Shown piece by piece: positions 26,359 through 36,002 of a stretch of 64,000 bases of DNA; positions within the stretch are counted from its first letter, which is position 1; the number at the start of each line of letters is the position of its first letter. The stretch comes from Pyruvatibacter sp. HU-CL02332. GTDB lineage: Bacteria; Pseudomonadota; Alphaproteobacteria; CGMCC-115125. A model generated the notes under the pieces. It was given only the letters and a program-made list of their open reading frames with translations. It was not told the DNA's origin and searched no databases. The stretch covers positions 1,713,501-1,777,500 of the forward strand of contig NZ_BAABWK010000001.1 of the NCBI RefSeq assembly GCF_040362765.1. The letters run 5' to 3'. A program made the translations under genes and the position numbers.

Positions 26359-27942
26359 ATGGCTGACCAAGGCAACACTCCCTCCGGATCGTCGAAAGAC
26401 GAGATGGCACCGCACGTTCTGGCAGCGGCGGATAGAGCCGGTCGACCGCAGCACCACCATCGATTGCTGGGCCTGGTCAGTGGAGCGGCGAGCTTCGGGA
26501 TCCTGATGTTGATCGGCGCGCCCGCGGGCATGCCGGACGCCGCGTGGGCAACATTGGCCGTTGCCTCGCTGATGGCAATCTGGTGGGCCACCGAAGCGCT
26601 TCCACTTGCTGCGACAGCTCTTGTGCCCTTGGTGGCCTTTCCCCTTTTGGGCATCCAGCCCATTCGCCCGACAGCAGCCTCTTACGGGCACCCTCTCATC
26701 TTCCTGTTCATGGGCGGCTTTCTGGTGGCCCAGGGCATGCAGCGCTGGAACTTGCACCGGCGCATTGCGCTTTCCATCGCCGTGCGTGCAGGAGCGTCAC
26801 CAACGCGGCTGATAGCGGGCTTCATGGTGGCCACGGCTTTTTTGAGCATGTGGGTATCCAACACGGCGACCACCATCATGATGTTGCCCATCGCAGCGTC
26901 CGTCGTATCCGTGGTGATCCTCAACAGCCCCAATGCCAGTCACGAGGATGCACAGCGTTTTGGCCTCGCAACCATGCTGGCCATTGCCTACAGCGCCAGC
27001 ATCGGTGGCATCGCCACCCTCGTCGGCACACCGCCCAACGCCCTGTTCGCCGCCTTCTTTGCACAGGAGTTTGGCTTTGAAGTTTCGTTTGCAGGATGGA
27101 TGATTCTGGCCATGCCGCTGGTCATCATTATGTTGCCGACCGTGTGGCTGGTCCTGACACGAATTGTCTATCGGTTTGATCTTGGCGCAAGCGACGCGGA
27201 CGTCGCCCATGGTCAGGAAGAAGTGCGGTCCCAGCTTCATGCACTGGGGCACATGTCCGCGCCGGAGAGCCGTGTCGCAATTGTGTTTGCCTCCATGGCC
27301 ATTCTCTGGCTGTTCCGACCTTTGCTTGATGACATCCCGCTGCTCAGCGGCCTCTCTGACCCGGGCATTGCCATAGCCGGGGCTCTGGCCCTGTTTTTGA
27401 TTCCCGCGGGCAACAAAGTGTCACCAGGTGACGCCTTAGAGCCCGAAAACGCCCGGCTCCTTGACTGGGCACACGCAAAAAACATCTCGTGGGACGTGCT
27501 CATACTCTTCGGTGGTGGGCTTGCTCTCGCAGGTGCCTTCTCCAGCACGGGTCTTGCTGCCGCATTGGGAGACGGCATGGGCGTTCTTGCATGGCTGCCG
27601 CTGCTGGTATTCGTCCTCGCCATTGCCACCATGGTGATTTTCCTGACGGAACTCACCAGCAACACAGCAACTGTTGCAGCGCTGCTGCCGGTGGTCGCTG
27701 CGATAGCTGAAGCAACCGGCCATTCGCCGGTTGTGCTTTCGGTCGCGGCCGTCATGGCAGCTTCATGCGCCTTCATGTTGCCCGTGGCGACGCCGCCCAA
27801 CGCCATCGTGTTTGCGTCCGGCTACGTGACTGTGCCGCAGATGATGCGTGCGGGTTTTGCCTTGAACATCATTGGAATTGTGCTGATCGCCGGACTGGCG
27901 ACATTTGTCGCCCCGCTCATCTTTGGCGTTTCGCCTAGCTAA
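26359..27942 (+). CDS. DASS (SLC13)-family sodium-coupled anion symporter
   Basis: 527 residues from the ATG at 26359 (GAGG upstream). Multi-span membrane protein with the two DASS signature loops: SNTATTIMMLPIA near 170 and TPPNALFAAFF, then SNTATVAALLPV and TPPNAIVFASGYVTVPQM in the second half, the inverted-repeat ion and substrate sites. Family members import dicarboxylates (succinate, malate), citrate or sulfate with Na+; carboxylate is likeliest given the SNT motifs, but the substrate is inference. Its stop overlaps the end of the convergent P1 peptidase gene by 8 bp. Confidence 0.92.
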   Translation: MADQGNTPSGSSKDEMAPHVLAAADRAGRPQHHHRLLGLVSGAASFGILMLIGAPAGMPDAAWATLAVASLMAIWWATEALPLAATALVPLVAFPLLGIQPIRPTAASYGHPLIFLFMGGFLVAQGMQRWNLHRRIALSIAVRAGASPTRLIAGFMVATAFLSMWVSNTATTIMMLPIAASVVSVVILNSPNASHEDAQRFGLATMLAIAYSASIGGIATLVGTPPNALFAAFFAQEFGFEVSFAGWMILAMPLVIIMLPTVWLVLTRIVYRFDLGASDADVAHGQEEVRSQLHALGHMSAPESRVAIVFASMAILWLFRPLLDDIPLLSGLSDPGIAIAGALALFLIPAGNKVSPGDALEPENARLLDWAHAKNISWDVLILFGGGLALAGAFSSTGLAAALGDGMGVLAWLPLLVFVLAIATMVIFLTELTSNTATVAALLPVVAAIAEATGHSPVVLSVAAVMAASCAFMLPVATPPNAIVFASGYVTVPQMMRAGFALNIIGIVLIAGLATFVAPLIFGVSPS

Positions 27943-28972
27943 GCAGGAACGCCTCGCGGTAGCTCACGCTGTCAGCCAGTGTCTCCGCCTCATACACACC
28001 ACGCGCTACTGCGCGGGCCAGCGTGTCAGCAGCCAGGGCTCCCAGCATGGCCACCATGGCAGGACGGGCAGCATCATCGGGCAGCGCGCGTGTGCCGGTC
28101 GCCATGGCAAACACGACGTCCCCGTCAAACGGCGTGTGAACCGGCCGCACGGAACGCGCATAGCCATCCTGCGCCATCATGGCGACGCGACGTGTCTCTG
28201 ACGGGGTGAGCGCAGCGTCGGTCGCAACAACACCGATGGTGGTGTTCATACCCGGCGACGCGCCAATCTTACTGTCTGCATAAGGATCATCGGGAAGGGA
28301 GTCAGGGGCTGGGTGTTGTCCTTGGTCGCCAAGTTCAGACGCTTTTTCAAAGGGTGCAGCCCAGAAGCGGGCGCTACCTGGCATCACCGTTGATCCAAAT
28401 GGATTGCTCGCAGCAATGGCACCAACCGTAAACCCGGCAGGTGCCAATACAGATGCACTGCCGATGCCGCCCTTCAGTGCACCGGCACGGGCCCCAAGCC
28501 CGGCACCCTTGTTGCCCAGCCCAAAGGTGTCACCGGCAGCAGCGACAGCGTCCATGCCCAGCGCACGATAGGGGGGCATCTCGCCCCAGTCCTTGTCGCC
28601 GCCATTTGTCAGGTCAAACAGGATGGCTTGCGGCACAATGGGTGCAACCAGATGCGTAGTCTGAAACGTAAAGCCACGCCCCCGCGCCCCAAGCCACGCT
28701 GCCACCCCTGACGCCGCTTCGAGTCCGTAAACCGATCCGCCGGACAGGACGATGGCGTCGACCGCATCCACCAGACAATCAGCGGACAACAAGTCCGTCT
28801 CACGTGTGCCCGGTCCGCCGCCGCGCACGTCAACAGCTGCGATTGTATGATCAGCAGGAAGCACCACGGTGACACCTGTGCGGGCTGCCAGATCTTCTGA
28901 CTGGCCGACACTGATTCCTTCCACATCTGTAATCAGATTGCGGGGGCCGGGTGAGAAAGGCGTTGCACTCAT
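27935..28972 (-). CDS. P1-family (S58) peptidase, DmpA/L-aminopeptidase-like
   Basis: 345 residues from ATG 28972 (GAGGA upstream); a start 87 bp further upstream is less likely. Ntn-hydrolase-like fold of the DmpA/BapA group, which self-cleave into two chains. The predicted cleavage and nucleophile site is GMNTTIGVVATDAALT (between Asn and Thr), Thr standing where DmpA has Ser250. Other conserved segments: ISVGQSEDLAARTGVTVVL, GGGPGTRETDLL, LSGGSVYGLEAASGVAAWL and NKGAGLGAR. It would release N-terminal residues from short or beta-peptides. No signal peptide. Sits between a DASS transporter and a gamma-glutamyltransferase. Confidence 0.9.
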   Translation of the reverse strand: MSATPFSPGPRNLITDVEGISVGQSEDLAARTGVTVVLPADHTIAAVDVRGGGPGTRETDLLSADCLVDAVDAIVLSGGSVYGLEAASGVAAWLGARGRGFTFQTTHLVAPIVPQAILFDLTNGGDKDWGEMPPYRALGMDAVAAAGDTFGLGNKGAGLGARAGALKGGIGSASVLAPAGFTVGAIAASNPFGSTVMPGSARFWAAPFEKASELGDQGQHPAPDSLPDDPYADSKIGASPGMNTTIGVVATDAALTPSETRRVAMMAQDGYARSVRPVHTPFDGDVVFAMATGTRALPDDAARPAMVAMLGALAADTLARAVARGVYEAETLADSVSYREAFLLS

Positions 28973-29170
28973 GGTGTGTCCTCGCGGGGAACAGAAGGTG
29001 GCGGAGTATGCGCGAAGGCGTGCACGTGGTGCAAAGGGTGCGAGGCGCCAGTCTGACATGCGTAAATGGCGTAAATCGCGAGACCTGTTCTTGCACGAGA
29101 AGTGTCAAGTCTGGTTTTTGCCGTCCATGCCTCGCTATGCTGTGCGCCCACCACGACAAAAGGCCGTTCA

Positions 29171-30901
29171 ATGGCGCGCGCGAAACTGTTCTTCACCCTC
29201 ATGGCATCCCTGGTCGGCTTCGCGGCCGTAGGCTATTTGATGAGCGCGGTTCTGACACCGCAACCAAAACACATGGTCAGCGCTGCGCACCCTCTGGCAA
29301 GTGCCGCCGGACTTGAAATGCTGGAGCGGGGCGGGTCCGCTGTCGATGCGGCGGTTGCGGTGCAACTGGTGCTCACTTTGGTGGAGCCACAATCAAGCGG
29401 CATCGGCGGTGGCGCATTCCTGGTCTATTGGAATGAGGACACGCGCAAGGTCGAGACGTGGGACGGACGCGAAACCGCACCGGCTTCGGTGACGCCACAG
29501 CATTTCCTCAAAGAGGACGGCACACCCATGAGCTTCTTCGAAGCGGTGGTGGGTGGTCATGCGGTTGGCGTCCCTGGCGTTGTCGCCATGCTGGCGGATG
29601 CCCATGAGGAGCAGGGCCGGTTGCCGTGGGCTGATCTGTTCGCACCTGCCATTCGTCTGGCCGAAGATGGGTTTGAGGTCACGCCACGGCTCAATAAGCT
29701 CATCAACTGGTCGCCCGCTCTGCCGCGCATGCCGGTGGTCAATGAGTACTTCTTCAAGCCGGGTGAAAAAGACGAAGATGGAAATCCAGTGCCGCTGGAT
29801 GTGGGCATGGTTCTGGCAAATCCGGCCTATGCGAAAACTCTCCGTATACTGGCAGAGCAGGGCCCTCGTGCTTTCTATGAAGGCGAGATAGCCAAGGAGA
29901 TTTTGGCTGCGGTCAATAACGCGCCGGTAAATCCCGGCGGTATGACAGCGGCGGATCTTGCGTCCTACAAACCGATAAAGCGCGAGCCGGTGTGTGCGCC
30001 ATACCGCATCTACACGGTGTGTGGAGCACCGCCTCCGACATCTGGCGGCACGACGGTGCTGCAGATTTTGGGATTGCTGGAAAGCTTCTACATGCAAAAC
30101 GCAGAGCCCCAGTCCGCTGATGCAATCCATTTGATCTCCGAGGCAAGCCGTCTCGCTTACGCGGATAGAAACCTGTATCTCGCCGACCCTGATTTTGTGG
30201 ACGTCCCACTGGAAGGCCTGTTGGACCGGTCTTATCTGCGTCTGCGCAGTCGCCAGATACACCCTGACCAGACATCGTCCAAGGACCCTCTCCCGGCTGG
30301 CCGTCCGGCCGGGTCGTCAGCGTCCTATGTGGCGGCTGACCCCAAGCCAGCGCATTCAACATCCCATTTTGTCGTGCGCGATGACTGGGGACATGTCGTC
30401 TCCATGACCACGTCGATCGAGGCGCCGTTCGGCAGTCACATGATGGCTGGCGGGTTCCTGCTCAATAACCAGCTTACGGATTTCTCATTCCGTCCGGCGC
30501 GTGATGGCAAGCCCATTGCCAATCGGCCTGAGGCCGGCAAGCGCCCGCGCTCATCCATGTCACCCATGATTGTGCTTGATGAGAACGGAGATTTTTACGC
30601 CGCCATTGGTTCGCCCGGCGGCAGCCGCATCATTGCCTTTGTGGCGCAAAGCCTGATTGGCATTCTCGACTGGGACATGAGCGTGCAGGACGCAATCGAC
30701 ATGCCGCGCCACGTCCATCGCAACACGACGCTCGAACTGGAGGAAAACACCTTTATCAGCACGCTGGCAGATGGCCTGCGGGCACGGGGCCATACAGTCG
30801 AGGTGAAAGAGATCACCAGCGGACTGCATGGCCTGCGTATGGTTGGGGACGACCTTGAAGGCGGGGCAGACCCTCGTCGTGAAGGTGTCGTGCTGGACTA
30901 G
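29171..30901 (+). CDS. ggt: Gamma-glutamyltransferase
   Basis: 576 residues from ATG 29171 (AAGG site upstream). An N-terminal hydrophobic segment (LFFTLMASLVGFAAVGYLM) acts as signal peptide or anchor, so it is periplasmic. Precursor self-cleaves before the catalytic Thr of STSHFVV (about residue 397 of this start) into large and small subunits. Gamma-glutamyl-binding regions SGIGGGAFLVYW and RSSMSPMIV with GSPGGSRII are present. It removes gamma-glutamyl groups from glutathione and related compounds. The stop shares CTAG with that of glk. Confidence 0.93.
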   Translation: MARAKLFFTLMASLVGFAAVGYLMSAVLTPQPKHMVSAAHPLASAAGLEMLERGGSAVDAAVAVQLVLTLVEPQSSGIGGGAFLVYWNEDTRKVETWDGRETAPASVTPQHFLKEDGTPMSFFEAVVGGHAVGVPGVVAMLADAHEEQGRLPWADLFAPAIRLAEDGFEVTPRLNKLINWSPALPRMPVVNEYFFKPGEKDEDGNPVPLDVGMVLANPAYAKTLRILAEQGPRAFYEGEIAKEILAAVNNAPVNPGGMTAADLASYKPIKREPVCAPYRIYTVCGAPPPTSGGTTVLQILGLLESFYMQNAEPQSADAIHLISEASRLAYADRNLYLADPDFVDVPLEGLLDRSYLRLRSRQIHPDQTSSKDPLPAGRPAGSSASYVAADPKPAHSTSHFVVRDDWGHVVSMTTSIEAPFGSHMMAGGFLLNNQLTDFSFRPARDGKPIANRPEAGKRPRSSMSPMIVLDENGDFYAAIGSPGGSRIIAFVAQSLIGILDWDMSVQDAIDMPRHVHRNTTLELEENTFISTLADGLRARGHTVEVKEITSGLHGLRMVGDDLEGGADPRREGVVLD

Positions 30902-31881
30902 CTGCGCCGCGCCAGTGACGTGAGGCCGATCAGGGCCACATCCGGTGCTGTGATCAGGTAAAGTGGAATCTCTGCGAGATAGCTCTTGAAGCGCCCTTTC
31001 GCCTCAAATCGGTGGCGCAGCAGCCGATGGTTCAGCAAGTCGCCCCAGCGCGGAAGAATGCCACCCGCCAGATAGACACCGCCTTGCGCACCCAGTGTGA
31101 GCGCAAGGTCGCCAGCGGCCGAGCCAAGCAGGCCCGTGAAAACCTCGACGGTTTCCTGTGCAAGAGGTGACGAGCCATCCTGCGCCATGCGGGCGATGTC
31201 AGCCGCCGTGGGCTTTCCCGTCTCTGACGACCCATCCAGGGCGCCAAGGGCTGCATACAGCGTCTCCATGCCGGGGCCGCACAGCACACGTTCCGCTGAT
31301 ACATGGCCATAGGTCTGCATCAACTGAAACAGAAGTGAGATTTCCCGTTCATTGCCCGGCGCAAGCGAGACGTGTCCCCCCTCACCGGAGAGAGCCGTAA
31401 ACTCGCCGTCTGAGTGCGGCACCAACCCTGAAACACCAAGCCCTGTTCCCGGGCCAAGCACACCTATTGGTGCGCCGGCCTGTCCCTTGTTGCCTCCAAT
31501 CTGAACCACATCTTCGTCTTCAAGATGCGGAAGCGAGACAGCCACAGCGGTGAAGTCATTGACCAGAATGGGAGCGTCGACATCGGTTGCAGCAGCAATG
31601 GCATCTGCGCTGACAACCCATGGGCAGTTGGTCATTTCAACATAGGCTTCACGGCCCGAGGCCTGAACGGGTCCGGCGGCGCAGATCGCGACGCCGCCAA
31701 TGTCCGGGTTGCCTGTCTCATCAAGAAACGTCTTGAGGGCGTCTTCCAGTGTCGGATACAGCGCTGTCATCAGCACTGTTGGCATATCAGGCTTTGTTTC
31801 GCCCGGCTGCGCCAGCGAGAAGCGCGCGTTTGTTCCGCCAATATCCGCAACAAGGACGGGATTGGTGGTGCGCGCAGGCAT
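30898..31881 (-). CDS. glk: Glucokinase
   Basis: 327 residues, group of E. coli-type Glk (non-ROK). N-terminal phosphate-binding LVADIGGTNARFSL, glucose-site segments TNCPW and LVNDFTAVAVSLP, catalytic Asp in NDF, GPGTGLGVSGLV, SGEGGHVSLAP and AGGILPR. Phosphorylates glucose with ATP. Its ATG directly abuts the otsA stop (TGAATG), so it is translationally coupled as the third gene of GH15-otsA-glk. Plausible role: capture of glucose released from trehalose or glucan. Confidence 0.94.
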   Translation of the reverse strand: MPARTTNPVLVADIGGTNARFSLAQPGETKPDMPTVLMTALYPTLEDALKTFLDETGNPDIGGVAICAAGPVQASGREAYVEMTNCPWVVSADAIAAATDVDAPILVNDFTAVAVSLPHLEDEDVVQIGGNKGQAGAPIGVLGPGTGLGVSGLVPHSDGEFTALSGEGGHVSLAPGNEREISLLFQLMQTYGHVSAERVLCGPGMETLYAALGALDGSSETGKPTAADIARMAQDGSSPLAQETVEVFTGLLGSAAGDLALTLGAQGGVYLAGGILPRWGDLLNHRLLRHRFEAKGRFKSYLAEIPLYLITAPDVALIGLTSLARRS

Positions 31882-33315
31882 TCAGGCTGCTGACCCGTTG
31901 GAGGTCCCCGACCGATCAGCATGAATGCTGCCGCCCGTAACGCCGGAATCCTCAACGCTGGTCAACGCATCCATAAAGGTCGTACGCCAATGACTGATGT
32001 CTTCTTCCGACACATTCTTCAGCAGTGCCTGATGACGCTGCTTGCGCTCCTCCAGGGGCATATCAAGGGCGCGGGCCAATGCATCAGACATGCCCTGCAC
32101 ATCATAAGGATTGATGATGACGGCATCGCGCATCTGCTTCGCAGCACCTGCAAAACGCGACAGCACGAGCACGCCGGGGTCTTCCGGGTCCTGCGCCGCC
32201 ACATATTCCTTGGCCACAAGATTCATCCCATCGCGCAGAGGTGTAATCAGTCCCACATGGCTGGCACGATAGAGACCCGCCAGGGCCTGCCGGGCAAACG
32301 ACCTGTTGAGATAGCGGATCGGTGTCCAGTTGAACTCGGCAAACCGCCCGTTGATGTGACCGGCCATGCCTTCAAGTTCCAGCCGCAAATCCTGATACTC
32401 AGTCACATCTGACCGGGACGGCGGAGCTACCTGCAGCAGGCTCGTCTGACCCCGCTTGTCTGGATGGTCTTCAAGCATGCGCTCAAAGGCATTGAAGCGC
32501 TCCGGCAGGCCCTTTGTGTAATCCAGGCGGTCGACACCAATGATCTGCTTTCGGCCCCGCAGCATGTCGCGCATGGACGTGAACTGTTTCTGGCCTTCTT
32601 CGGACTCCGCAAATTCCACGAAATTGTCAGCATCGATCCCGATGGGGAAATGGCGGGCCGTCACAGTGCGCCCGAAGCAACGCGCCTTGTCGCCCAGAAT
32701 GCTGCCGCCGGCCTCCATGCGCACATAGTCAAAGAACCGGTCGCGGTCATGTTCGGTCTGGAAGCCCAGAATGTCGAATGCGAACAGGGCTTGTACCAGT
32801 TGTTCATGGTGCGGCAGCGTCGTTAGCAGTTCGCGTGGTGGGAAGGGAATGTGCAGGAAGTGGCCGATAGGCCGCGTGCAGCCAAGCTTGCGGAGTTCTT
32901 CTGCGAATAGCAGGAAGTGATAGTCATGCACCCAGATCAGATCGTCCGGCTGGATAAGCGGTAGGAGCGACTTGGCAAAGCTCGCATTGACCCGTTCATA
33001 GCCTGCAAAGTTCTGTCGGTCGTATTGAACAAGCCCGGTGCGAAAATGAAACAGCGGCCATAGGGAGCGATTGGCAAACCCGTTGTAATAGTCTTCGTGA
33101 TCCGCCTCGGAGAGATCAACTGTCGCCAGAGTCAGCGGCCCGGCGGATTCCAGCTTGAGCCGACTGTCAGGCTCCTCGGTGGTTTCACCGGTCCAGCCAA
33201 ACCAGATGCCGCCGGATGTCTTGAGCGCTTCCACCAGCGCGATGGCCAGACCGCCAGCACGCTTTGCGTCGCCAATAGGCCCGACACGGTTAGACACAAC
33301 AACGAGCCGGCTCAT
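31882..33315 (-). CDS. otsA: Trehalose-6-phosphate synthase
   Basis: 477 residues, matching E. coli OtsA. GT20 retaining enzyme joining UDP-glucose and glucose-6-phosphate. Seen: [20 protein letters not shown] at the N-terminus, [43 protein letters not shown] (UDP-glucose/G6P binding), and [17 protein letters not shown] with [14 protein letters not shown]. The start overlaps the GH15 stop (ATGA) and the stop abuts glk. No trehalose-phosphate phosphatase (otsB) gene is present. Confidence 0.96.
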   Translation of the reverse strand: MSRLVVVSNRVGPIGDAKRAGGLAIALVEALKTSGGIWFGWTGETTEEPDSRLKLESAGPLTLATVDLSEADHEDYYNGFANRSLWPLFHFRTGLVQYDRQNFAGYERVNASFAKSLLPLIQPDDLIWVHDYHFLLFAEELRKLGCTRPIGHFLHIPFPPRELLTTLPHHEQLVQALFAFDILGFQTEHDRDRFFDYVRMEAGGSILGDKARCFGRTVTARHFPIGIDADNFVEFAESEEGQKQFTSMRDMLRGRKQIIGVDRLDYTKGLPERFNAFERMLEDHPDKRGQTSLLQVAPPSRSDVTEYQDLRLELEGMAGHINGRFAEFNWTPIRYLNRSFARQALAGLYRASHVGLITPLRDGMNLVAKEYVAAQDPEDPGVLVLSRFAGAAKQMRDAVIINPYDVQGMSDALARALDMPLEERKQRHQALLKNVSEEDISHWRTTFMDALTSVEDSGVTGGSIHADRSGTSNGSAA

Positions 33316-35105
33316 ACTTCGTCCTCCCAGGGACGCGACAGGCGCATTGCCGCATTGATGATGCCCACAAGTGAATATGTCTGCGGGTAGTTACCCCACA
33401 ACTCGCCGGTTTTGACGTCTGTGTCCTCGGACAACAATCCCAGAGGGTTACGGGCACTCAGCATCTCTTCAAAGATGTCACGCGCTTCGTCTTCCCGGCC
33501 AACACGGGCCAGAGCATCAATGTACCAGAACGTGCAGATATTGAAGGCCGTCTCCGGTTCTCCGAAGTCGTCAGCTTCTGCATAGCGGTACATATGCTTG
33601 CCACGCTTCAGCGTGCGCTCGACGGCATCAAGCGTCTTTTGAAAGCGTTCGTCATCTGGCTTGAGGAACCCGACTTCCGCCATCAGTAGCAGGCCGGCTT
33701 CTACACCTTTGCCGCCGAAGCTCTCGGCGAAAGATTCCATGTCTTCATTCCACGCTTCAGACGTGATGGTGGAATGAATGATATCCGCCCGCTCCTGCCA
33801 GTACATCGCCCGGTCCGTGAAATCCATATGCCGCGCAATTTTCGCAAGCCGGTCACAGGCTGCCCAGCACATGAGGCTTGAGGATGTGTGCACGCGTGCG
33901 CGGGTGCGCAGCTCCCACATGCCCGCATCAGGCTGGTTGTACGTCTTGAACGCCAGCTCGCCCATATGTTCCAGGCGGCTGAAGTTTTCTTCTGTGCCTG
34001 GTTTGAACAGGCGCTGATCCAGGAACGATTGCGATGCTGCAAGCACCACATTGCCATACACGTCATGCTGAAAATGCTCGTAGGCCTGATTGCCGACCCG
34101 CACAGGTCCCATGCCACGATAGCCGGACAGGCTGGTGATCTCATTCTCCACCAATGCGCCTTCTCGGCTGATGCCCCAGACAGGCTGCAAGTGATCGTTG
34201 GCTTCACCCACGATGTTATGCAGGTAGCGCAAATAGTGTTCCATGGTCTCAACTTCCGACAGGGAGTTGAGAGCACGCACCACAAAGAAAGCGTCCCGAA
34301 GCCAGCAGTAGCGGTAGTCCCAGTTGCGCTGGGTATGGGCGGCTTCTGGAACGGACGTGGTCATGGCGGCAATGATGGCGCCGGTTTCTTCATAGGTGCA
34401 CAGCTTGAGCGTAATGGCGGCGCGTATGACCGCATCCTGCCACTCAAGCGGCAGTGCCAGCCGACGCACCCAGGTCCGCCAGTAGTCCGCTGTGCGTTCC
34501 TCGAAGGTGTTTGCGGTTTCGCGCAGATTGCCCGCCAGTGGTTCGTCAGGCCCCAGCATCATGTCCACAGGCTCTTCCAGCAGGAAGGGCACCTCATCCA
34601 ACACATAAGTTAGCGGTGCGTTGGTATTGAGCCGCAGGGTCTGACCGGTATGAAAAAACCGCACGTGGTTTGTGCCTCGGCTGACGTCCGGCACCCGCGC
34701 ACCCCAGTTGAACCTGGGGCGCAATCGTATCGTGATCCGTGGTGTTCCGGTCAGCGGGGCAACTCGGCGCATGATTGTGACGGGCCGGAACATGCGCCCG
34801 TGGTTGAGGTAGCGCGGCGCAAAGTCCGTCAGCTCAACTGCGTTGCCCTGTTTGTCATAAAGACGTGTTTTGAGAATGGCCGTATTGGGTTCGTAGTTCT
34901 GTTCACTTCGATCGAAGTCTGCGAGATCAATCTCCCAGAACCCAAAGTTGCCGCCATCGACCGCGTTGTCGCCGCCATTCAGAAGGTCACAGAAAACCGG
35001 GTCCCCATCGAAACGCGGCAGGCAGGACCACACGATGCGGCCCTGAGGATTAATAAGTGCGCCATAGCTGCTGTTGCCGATGACACCAAGATCAAGAGTG
35101 GACAT
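33312..35105 (-). CDS. Glycoside hydrolase family 15 protein (trehalase or glucoamylase-like)
   Basis: 597 residues. N-terminal beta-sandwich (about 1-240), then an (alpha/alpha)6 barrel with GH15 signature RNWDYRYCWLRDAFF near 263-277, the general-acid region GYRGMGPVRVGNQA and a terminal segment GELWGNYPQTYSLVG carrying a conserved catalytic-type Glu/Asn region. No signal peptide, so cytosolic. Bacterial proteins of this type next to otsA often hydrolyse trehalose or malto-oligosaccharides; trehalase is the likelier reading but not proven. First gene of the GH15-otsA-glk operon. Confidence 0.9.
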   Translation of the reverse strand: MSTLDLGVIGNSSYGALINPQGRIVWSCLPRFDGDPVFCDLLNGGDNAVDGGNFGFWEIDLADFDRSEQNYEPNTAILKTRLYDKQGNAVELTDFAPRYLNHGRMFRPVTIMRRVAPLTGTPRITIRLRPRFNWGARVPDVSRGTNHVRFFHTGQTLRLNTNAPLTYVLDEVPFLLEEPVDMMLGPDEPLAGNLRETANTFEERTADYWRTWVRRLALPLEWQDAVIRAAITLKLCTYEETGAIIAAMTTSVPEAAHTQRNWDYRYCWLRDAFFVVRALNSLSEVETMEHYLRYLHNIVGEANDHLQPVWGISREGALVENEITSLSGYRGMGPVRVGNQAYEHFQHDVYGNVVLAASQSFLDQRLFKPGTEENFSRLEHMGELAFKTYNQPDAGMWELRTRARVHTSSSLMCWAACDRLAKIARHMDFTDRAMYWQERADIIHSTITSEAWNEDMESFAESFGGKGVEAGLLLMAEVGFLKPDDERFQKTLDAVERTLKRGKHMYRYAEADDFGEPETAFNICTFWYIDALARVGREDEARDIFEEMLSARNPLGLLSEDTDVKTGELWGNYPQTYSLVGIINAAMRLSRPWEDEV

Positions 35106-35219
35106 AGAACCCTTGGAACCAAGTTACACACACGTAGGGTTAAAGGGTGGCACTGGTCGGCTTTGGTTGCAATGCACCATAACCGGGTTCTGCCATGCAG
35201 ACGGACGACAGTGTGCGCG

Positions 35220-35984
35220 CTAGTGCTTTTGCGCCACAATAAAGATCCGCTTGAAGGCAAACAGCGTTGAGCCATCCGCCTCCGGAGGATATGCCGCCGC
35301 CAGCTTCTGGCGGTAGTTGCCTATAAAGCGGTCACATTCTGCACCCTCAAGTACTGACATGAACGGCACGAGAGCCGTGCCGCTTGTCCATGCCAGAACA
35401 GCGTCTTCCCCGGTCAGGACCTGCAGGTAGGTTGTTTCCCAGATATCCACCGAAGCGGCATGTGGCGTGAGAATGCGGTGATAGATATCGGGGTCCGCAA
35501 CGGGGTTATCACGCAGCAACGCAATGAGATTAGGATTGCCGGTTTCCTCAACTGTTTCATGCAGCAGCGTATGACTGGGTGCATCGAAGTTGCGCGGCAT
35601 CTGGATCGCCAGCGTGCCACCAGGAGCAACATTGTTCATCAGTGAGGGAAACAGGCGGTGATGGTCGCCAAGCCAATGCAGTGCTGCGTTGGTGAACAAC
35701 ACATCCACCGGTTCAGAGCTCTGCCATGCTGCGATGTCTGCACAGGTCCATGTGGCGGGTATGTCCGTTGACGCGGCTTTGTCGAGCATCTCCTGCGAAC
35801 TGTCGACACCGGCGATCTTTGCCTGTGGCCAGCGCGCTGCCAGCAATGCGGTTGAATTGCCCGGTCCGCATCCAAGATCAACAACGTTTTGTGGGTGATC
35901 AGCGGGTACGCGGCCAAGGAGTTCTGCAGCAGGCCGTGTGCGCTTGTCGTCAAACTTAAGATATATCGAAGGATCCCAGCTCAT
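35220..35984 (-). CDS. tam: Trans-aconitate 2-methyltransferase-like enzyme
   Basis: 254 residues, the usual Tam length. Class I SAM methyltransferase: motif I VVDLGCGPGNSTALL near 34-48, acidic end of beta2 GVDSSQEML, motif for beta4 VDVLFTNAALHWLGDH, then GGTLAIQMPRNFDAPSH. Residue stretches MSWDPSIYLKF at the start and QMPRNFDAPSH are typical of Tam. It esterifies trans-aconitate, which inhibits the TCA cycle. 114 bp separate it from the GH15 start. Confidence 0.9.
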   Translation of the reverse strand: MSWDPSIYLKFDDKRTRPAAELLGRVPADHPQNVVDLGCGPGNSTALLAARWPQAKIAGVDSSQEMLDKAASTDIPATWTCADIAAWQSSEPVDVLFTNAALHWLGDHHRLFPSLMNNVAPGGTLAIQMPRNFDAPSHTLLHETVEETGNPNLIALLRDNPVADPDIYHRILTPHAASVDIWETTYLQVLTGEDAVLAWTSGTALVPFMSVLEGAECDRFIGNYRQKLAAAYPPEADGSTLFAFKRIFIVAQKH

Positions 35985-36002
35985 GGGGCGGGATGTAGCA
36001 TC

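Noticed and set aside
33888-34613. Plus-strand open frame of 241 codons
   Set aside because: Antisense of the GH15 gene, whose catalytic motifs are clear.
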